Origin: Dioszegia crocea
Lineage: Eukaryota; Basidiomycota; Tremellomycetes; Tremellales; Bulleribasidiaceae
Assembly (NCBI GenBank): GCA_001600615.1
Contig: BCKK01000009.1
Location: forward strand, 248,156-312,155
Direction of reading: 5' to 3'
Length of the DNA: 64,000 bases
The notes below the pieces were generated by a model. It had not been told where the DNA came from and ran no database searches. It worked only from the letters and a program-made list of their open reading frames with translations. The position numbers were made by a program, and so were the translations under genes. Of the stretch, positions 61,030-64,000 are shown one piece after another (positions within the stretch are counted from its first letter, which is position 1; each line of letters begins with the position of its first letter).

Positions 61030-62244
61030 GGGGCGCAGAAATGGCGGTACAGCAGATTCGAGGAGGGGACTAGGTCGGCTGGGTGGCTGTGTAGGACCGT
61101 AGCAGCTACAGCACAGAGTGTATGGGCGGCGAGGGGTTTGTATAGGATAGCCCGGTGCGGTATCGTTCGTCGCTCAATGATGTGTGTATGTAATTCATTC
61201 CTCGAGATTCTGGGGCGATTAGGGACTCTATAGCTTCATGCTCTTGTGCTACCTTCTCTATATAGCAAGTCCACTACCTGAGACTATCGCACTGCCACCA
61301 ATATTGCCGAAATTACCGGCCCGCTTGGATAGGGGTCCGCCGGCGAGGTTTGGACGGATTGGCACGAGCTTATGGATAGGGCGCGTTGAGACTCCTTCAA
61401 CGTTTCAACTTGCCATTGTGCTCATTCATCTGCTCTTCAACCTAGCTAACATCATGCCCCGTCGCACTTCCGTCCGGTCCCGCTTGCCGTCCCTTACCCC
61501 TTCAGCTTCCTCATTTTTCCCGACCCAGGTGCGGCTTGCGTCGAGCCTAGTGTGGACCTATCAAGTGACCGCTTTGGACTTCCCTTAGGCGCTCAGCATC
61601 CTCTCTCCAAAGTCGGCATGCCCCTCACGGCCGGGCATTTCACCCACCACGCCAATCCTAATGCGCTCGAGCTGCGAACCCCTGTCGACAGCTATCCTCC
61701 GGAATCGCGCCGTCAACGAGCTCTCATGATGCGCTCGGACAAGGAGGAGTTGTCGATTGCCATGAGGAATGTTGGAATCCGGCGATCGGAAACGATCGAA
61801 CCCGCCTAAGTGAGTGAATCACCGGATTGAGTACATCTTGTCCATCCCCTACCCTTCTCCATCGTCATTGTTATCAATGACCTAGATCTATTCAGATCTC
61901 TTCGTTCAACTTCCCGTAATTGATCACCGCTCTGACTCAACAGATAGGGTGAACGGTCAACATCATGAGCCACCGCCGTCATGTCCGGCGGTCATTCGGT
62001 GTTCACTTGTTGACAACACCGAACATCGTCAGGAGTCGGTCATTTGGCCATGCCTACTACTTCCGGATAGCTGTTATGTGAGGCGTAGCATCGACCCAGA
62101 ATACAATCGTGTCTGAACCGAAATTTATGAAGCCGCTTTTGCAACCGACTTCTGACGCTGTCTCACTCTAGCACTGTCTCACCCACGACTTGACTCGCTA
62201 TATAACACAACTTCCAGCCACACCTCAGCGGTGCACCAGCCACT
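61030..62244. other. Intergenic, 1.2 kb, with twin inverted repeats
   Basis: A short frame from an ATG at 61619 (63 codons) is too weak to call. Two adjacent perfect inverted repeats lie at 61972-61992 and 61995-62023 (see findings). Confidence 0.4.
61972..62023. repeat. Two adjacent inverted repeats (hairpins)
   Basis: ACCGCCG/CGGCGGT (7-bp stem, 7-nt loop) then TTCGGTGTT/AACACCGAA (9-bp stem, 11-nt loop), separated by two bases. Confidence 0.6.
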
Positions 62245-63853
62245 ATGATCTTCCCCCTCTTCGCATTACTCTTGTCAGCCCCAGTATGGGCGAACCAGCT
62301 GGCCGGTACAAGCAGTGAGTAATTCACAAGTACCCACGCTGATCCTCCCAGATTCGGACCTGTCCAGACGATGGGATAATTCTCCCAATTGCGGCTACGG
62401 AAACACTCCTCTCGATAACGCAGCCGCCAACAAGCTGTGTTCGTTCTGTTCAGGACACAACCAAGATGCTTGCTGTTACAGTTGTGAGTCCTTCGAATGA
62501 ACAGAGCTGACAATCAGCGAATACCGACCTCTCATGCTGCGATAACCTCTCTCCCGCTTCCGGCTCCGGTACCAATTCTGGATCTGGCTCTGGTTCTGGA
62601 TCAGAGGGGTCTGGGTCAGGCTCAGGTGGCAACGGCTCGGGCGGAGGGTCGGGGTCGGGGTCGGGATCAGGTTCGGGGTCAGGGTCAGGCCAAGGAGGCA
62701 ATGGGTCGGGATCAGGGTCAGGCTCGGGCTCAGGCCAAGGGGGCAACGGCTCAGGCGGAGGGTCCGGTTCGGGTTCGGGTTCCGGATCCGGGTCTGCTGG
62801 AGACGGAAATGGCAACGGTGCAGGAGGTGCAGGAGTAGGCGTGACAGGCGGCGGATCCAACAACCCTGGCGGCGGCGCAGGAGCTACAGGCGGTAATAAT
62901 AATGGCGGCGGAAATGGTGGGAATGGTGGAACTGCTACTCCCATTGTTGGTGGAGGCGCAGGTGCGACTGGCGGATCCAACACAGCGGGCGGTGCAAATG
63001 GGGGAAGTGCCACTCCTGGGGTTGGTGGAGGTGCAGGTGCAACTGGAGGGTCCAACACAGCAGGCGGCGGTGCGAATGGCGGATCATCGACTCCTATTGG
63101 CGGTGCCGGCGCCACTGGATCCAACGGCGGATCTGGTTCTGGCACTGGTATCGCTGGCGGGGCAGGCGCGACTGGCTCCGCTGGTGGATCCGGCGCGTCC
63201 AATACGGTCATTGGCGGTGCCGGCGCAACAGGGGCTTCCGGTACTGGTGCAGGCGCTGGAGCAACGGGCACGGGCACGGGTCAGGCAGGCGCATCGTCGA
63301 CTGCAGGTGCTGGGGGTGTCGTAGGCGGAACCACTGGTACTCCAGCTTCCAACACTGGTTCGGGATCATCATCTTCGGCAAGCTCAACCGCGGGGGCTGC
63401 GGCGGCAAATGCGAATTCTACTGGGAACGGTACGGCCCTAACCAACGGACAACTGGCAGGGACGATTGTTGGGAGTGTTCTAGGTGGATTATTGGTAAGT
63501 TACAAGTTTCTGCTTATAACGATTGATACCTGTTTGGCTGACATGACCAGCTTCTCGCTCTTCTTGCTTTTCTTCTACTCTGCCTACGTCGTCGTCGTCG
63601 GAATGCCGCAGTACCTCCGGCCGGCTATCCATACAGCGGAAATCAGATGGCATTTGCTGGCGGAGCGGGTGCGGCGGGTGCAGGCGCAGGTGCAGCTGGA
63701 CTAGGTGCGGCTGGGGCTGGAGCAGGTGCAGGTGCAGCGCTAGAGGGTATGCCAGGTATGATGGGCGCCCTAGCTGAGGGAGGTGAGGGAGTGGGTATCG
63801 GAGCGCAACAACCGGCAATCCCGCCTAGGCTTGCGCCTCCGGTCTCGGTCTAG
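62245..63853 (+). CDS. Secreted/type I membrane protein, Cys-rich N-terminus and Gly/Ser/Ala-rich stalk
   Basis: Unnamed cell-surface protein. Signal peptide (IFPLFALLLSAPVWA). Next a small Cys module of about 50 residues, C-x14-C-x2-C-x7-CC-x9-C, ending at the intron near 62484-62517. Then a stalk of about 300 residues: (GS)n runs, then repeats of GGxGATGxxxTAGG type. A membrane helix follows (AGTIVGSVLGGLL joined to LLALLAFLLLCL across intron 63496-63553), then RRRRR as stop-transfer and a Gly/Ala/Pro cytosolic tail ending PPRLAPPVSV. Introns at about 62315-62351, 62484-62517 and 63496-63553. Resembles fungal Wsc/Mid2-like sensors or mucins in layout, but the Cys module is not a WSC domain I can recognise. 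Confidence 0.8.
62563..63420 (+). repeat. Coding Gly/Ser then Gly/Ala/Thr repeats
   Basis: Near-tandem GGN-TCN dinucleotide-codon repeat to about 62800, followed by about seven degenerate GAxGGxGATG units. Confidence 0.8.
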
Positions 63854-64000
63854 GTTGCAAGTGGACAATCATGCAGATACACGTTAGTTGCTTGAACATC
63901 GGCTACTGGTGAGTTTTGAAAAGCTATGAACTGAGACTGATCTCTGACGATAGACTGCGTTTCTATAGCTGATGCCAAGCAGCCGACGGATAAGAGATTC
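63854..64000. other. 3' flank to window end
   Basis: No feature seen in the last 147 bases. Confidence 0.4.

Noticed and set aside
61238..61809. Two overlapping + frames upstream of the surface-protein gene
   Set aside because: They are in different frames, no usable intron joins them, and the ATG-initiated part is only 63 codons.
62450..63277. 275-codon antisense Pro/Asp-rich ORF opposite the surface-protein stalk
   Set aside because: Complement of the Gly/Ser repeats; no independent signal.

Overview
The window is nuclear DNA of a basidiomycete yeast, most likely a tremellomycete (Cryptococcus/Kwoniella-type). Genes are compact and intron-rich; introns are mostly 42-70 nt, GT-AG, with a GCTGAC/GCTGAT branch site about 10-25 nt before the acceptor. 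Both strands are used and intergenic gaps are short. I assembled exons by hand from frame, splice sites and family homology. For PTC7, MTM1, the TB2/DP1 gene, ADI1, the Ste20 kinase, SCD6, ICL1, NAT9, CDT2 and SPT3 the summed exon lengths are multiples of three.

Layout, left (1-32 kb): 3' part of an MFS sugar transporter; an F-box protein; PTC7-type phosphatase (-); MTM1/SLC25A39-type mitochondrial carrier (-); two small orphan genes (-) flanking a region of degenerate ACGCGT-containing repeats; acireductone dioxygenase ADI1 (-); a Ste20/GCK-III kinase (+); a TB2/DP1 (Yop1/REEP-like) ER-shaping protein with a very long tail (-); the mRNA-decapping regulator SCD6/LSM14 (+) with a possible intronic C/D snoRNA; a small orphan; dolichyl-diphosphatase CAX4 (-); another orphan (-); isocitrate lyase ICL1 (+) with CSRE-like promoter sites; and a four-helix membrane protein (+).

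Middle (32-51 kb): two tandem secreted GH13 alpha-amylases (+). The second carries a long Ser/Thr/Pro-rich tail and a probable GPI signal. Between them, on the opposite strand, lie three paralogous orphan genes that I do not recognise. Then come N-acetyltransferase NAT9 (-) and the CRL4 ubiquitin-ligase receptor CDT2 (+), divergent around two ACGCGT (MCB) sites, and SAGA subunit SPT3 (+).

Right (51-64 kb): a direct tandem array of four paralogous F-box-like proteins (about 650 residues each). Copies 2 and 4 are intact; copies 1 and 3, the closest pair at the N-terminus, are broken by a one-base frameshift and by two in-frame stops. The window ends with a signal-peptide-bearing, cysteine-rich, Gly/Ser/Ala-repeat membrane protein.

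The housekeeping genes share no single pathway. The lineage-specific parts are the amylase/orphan cluster and the F-box-like array; both look like recent tandem expansion and are the best candidates for undescribed biology.
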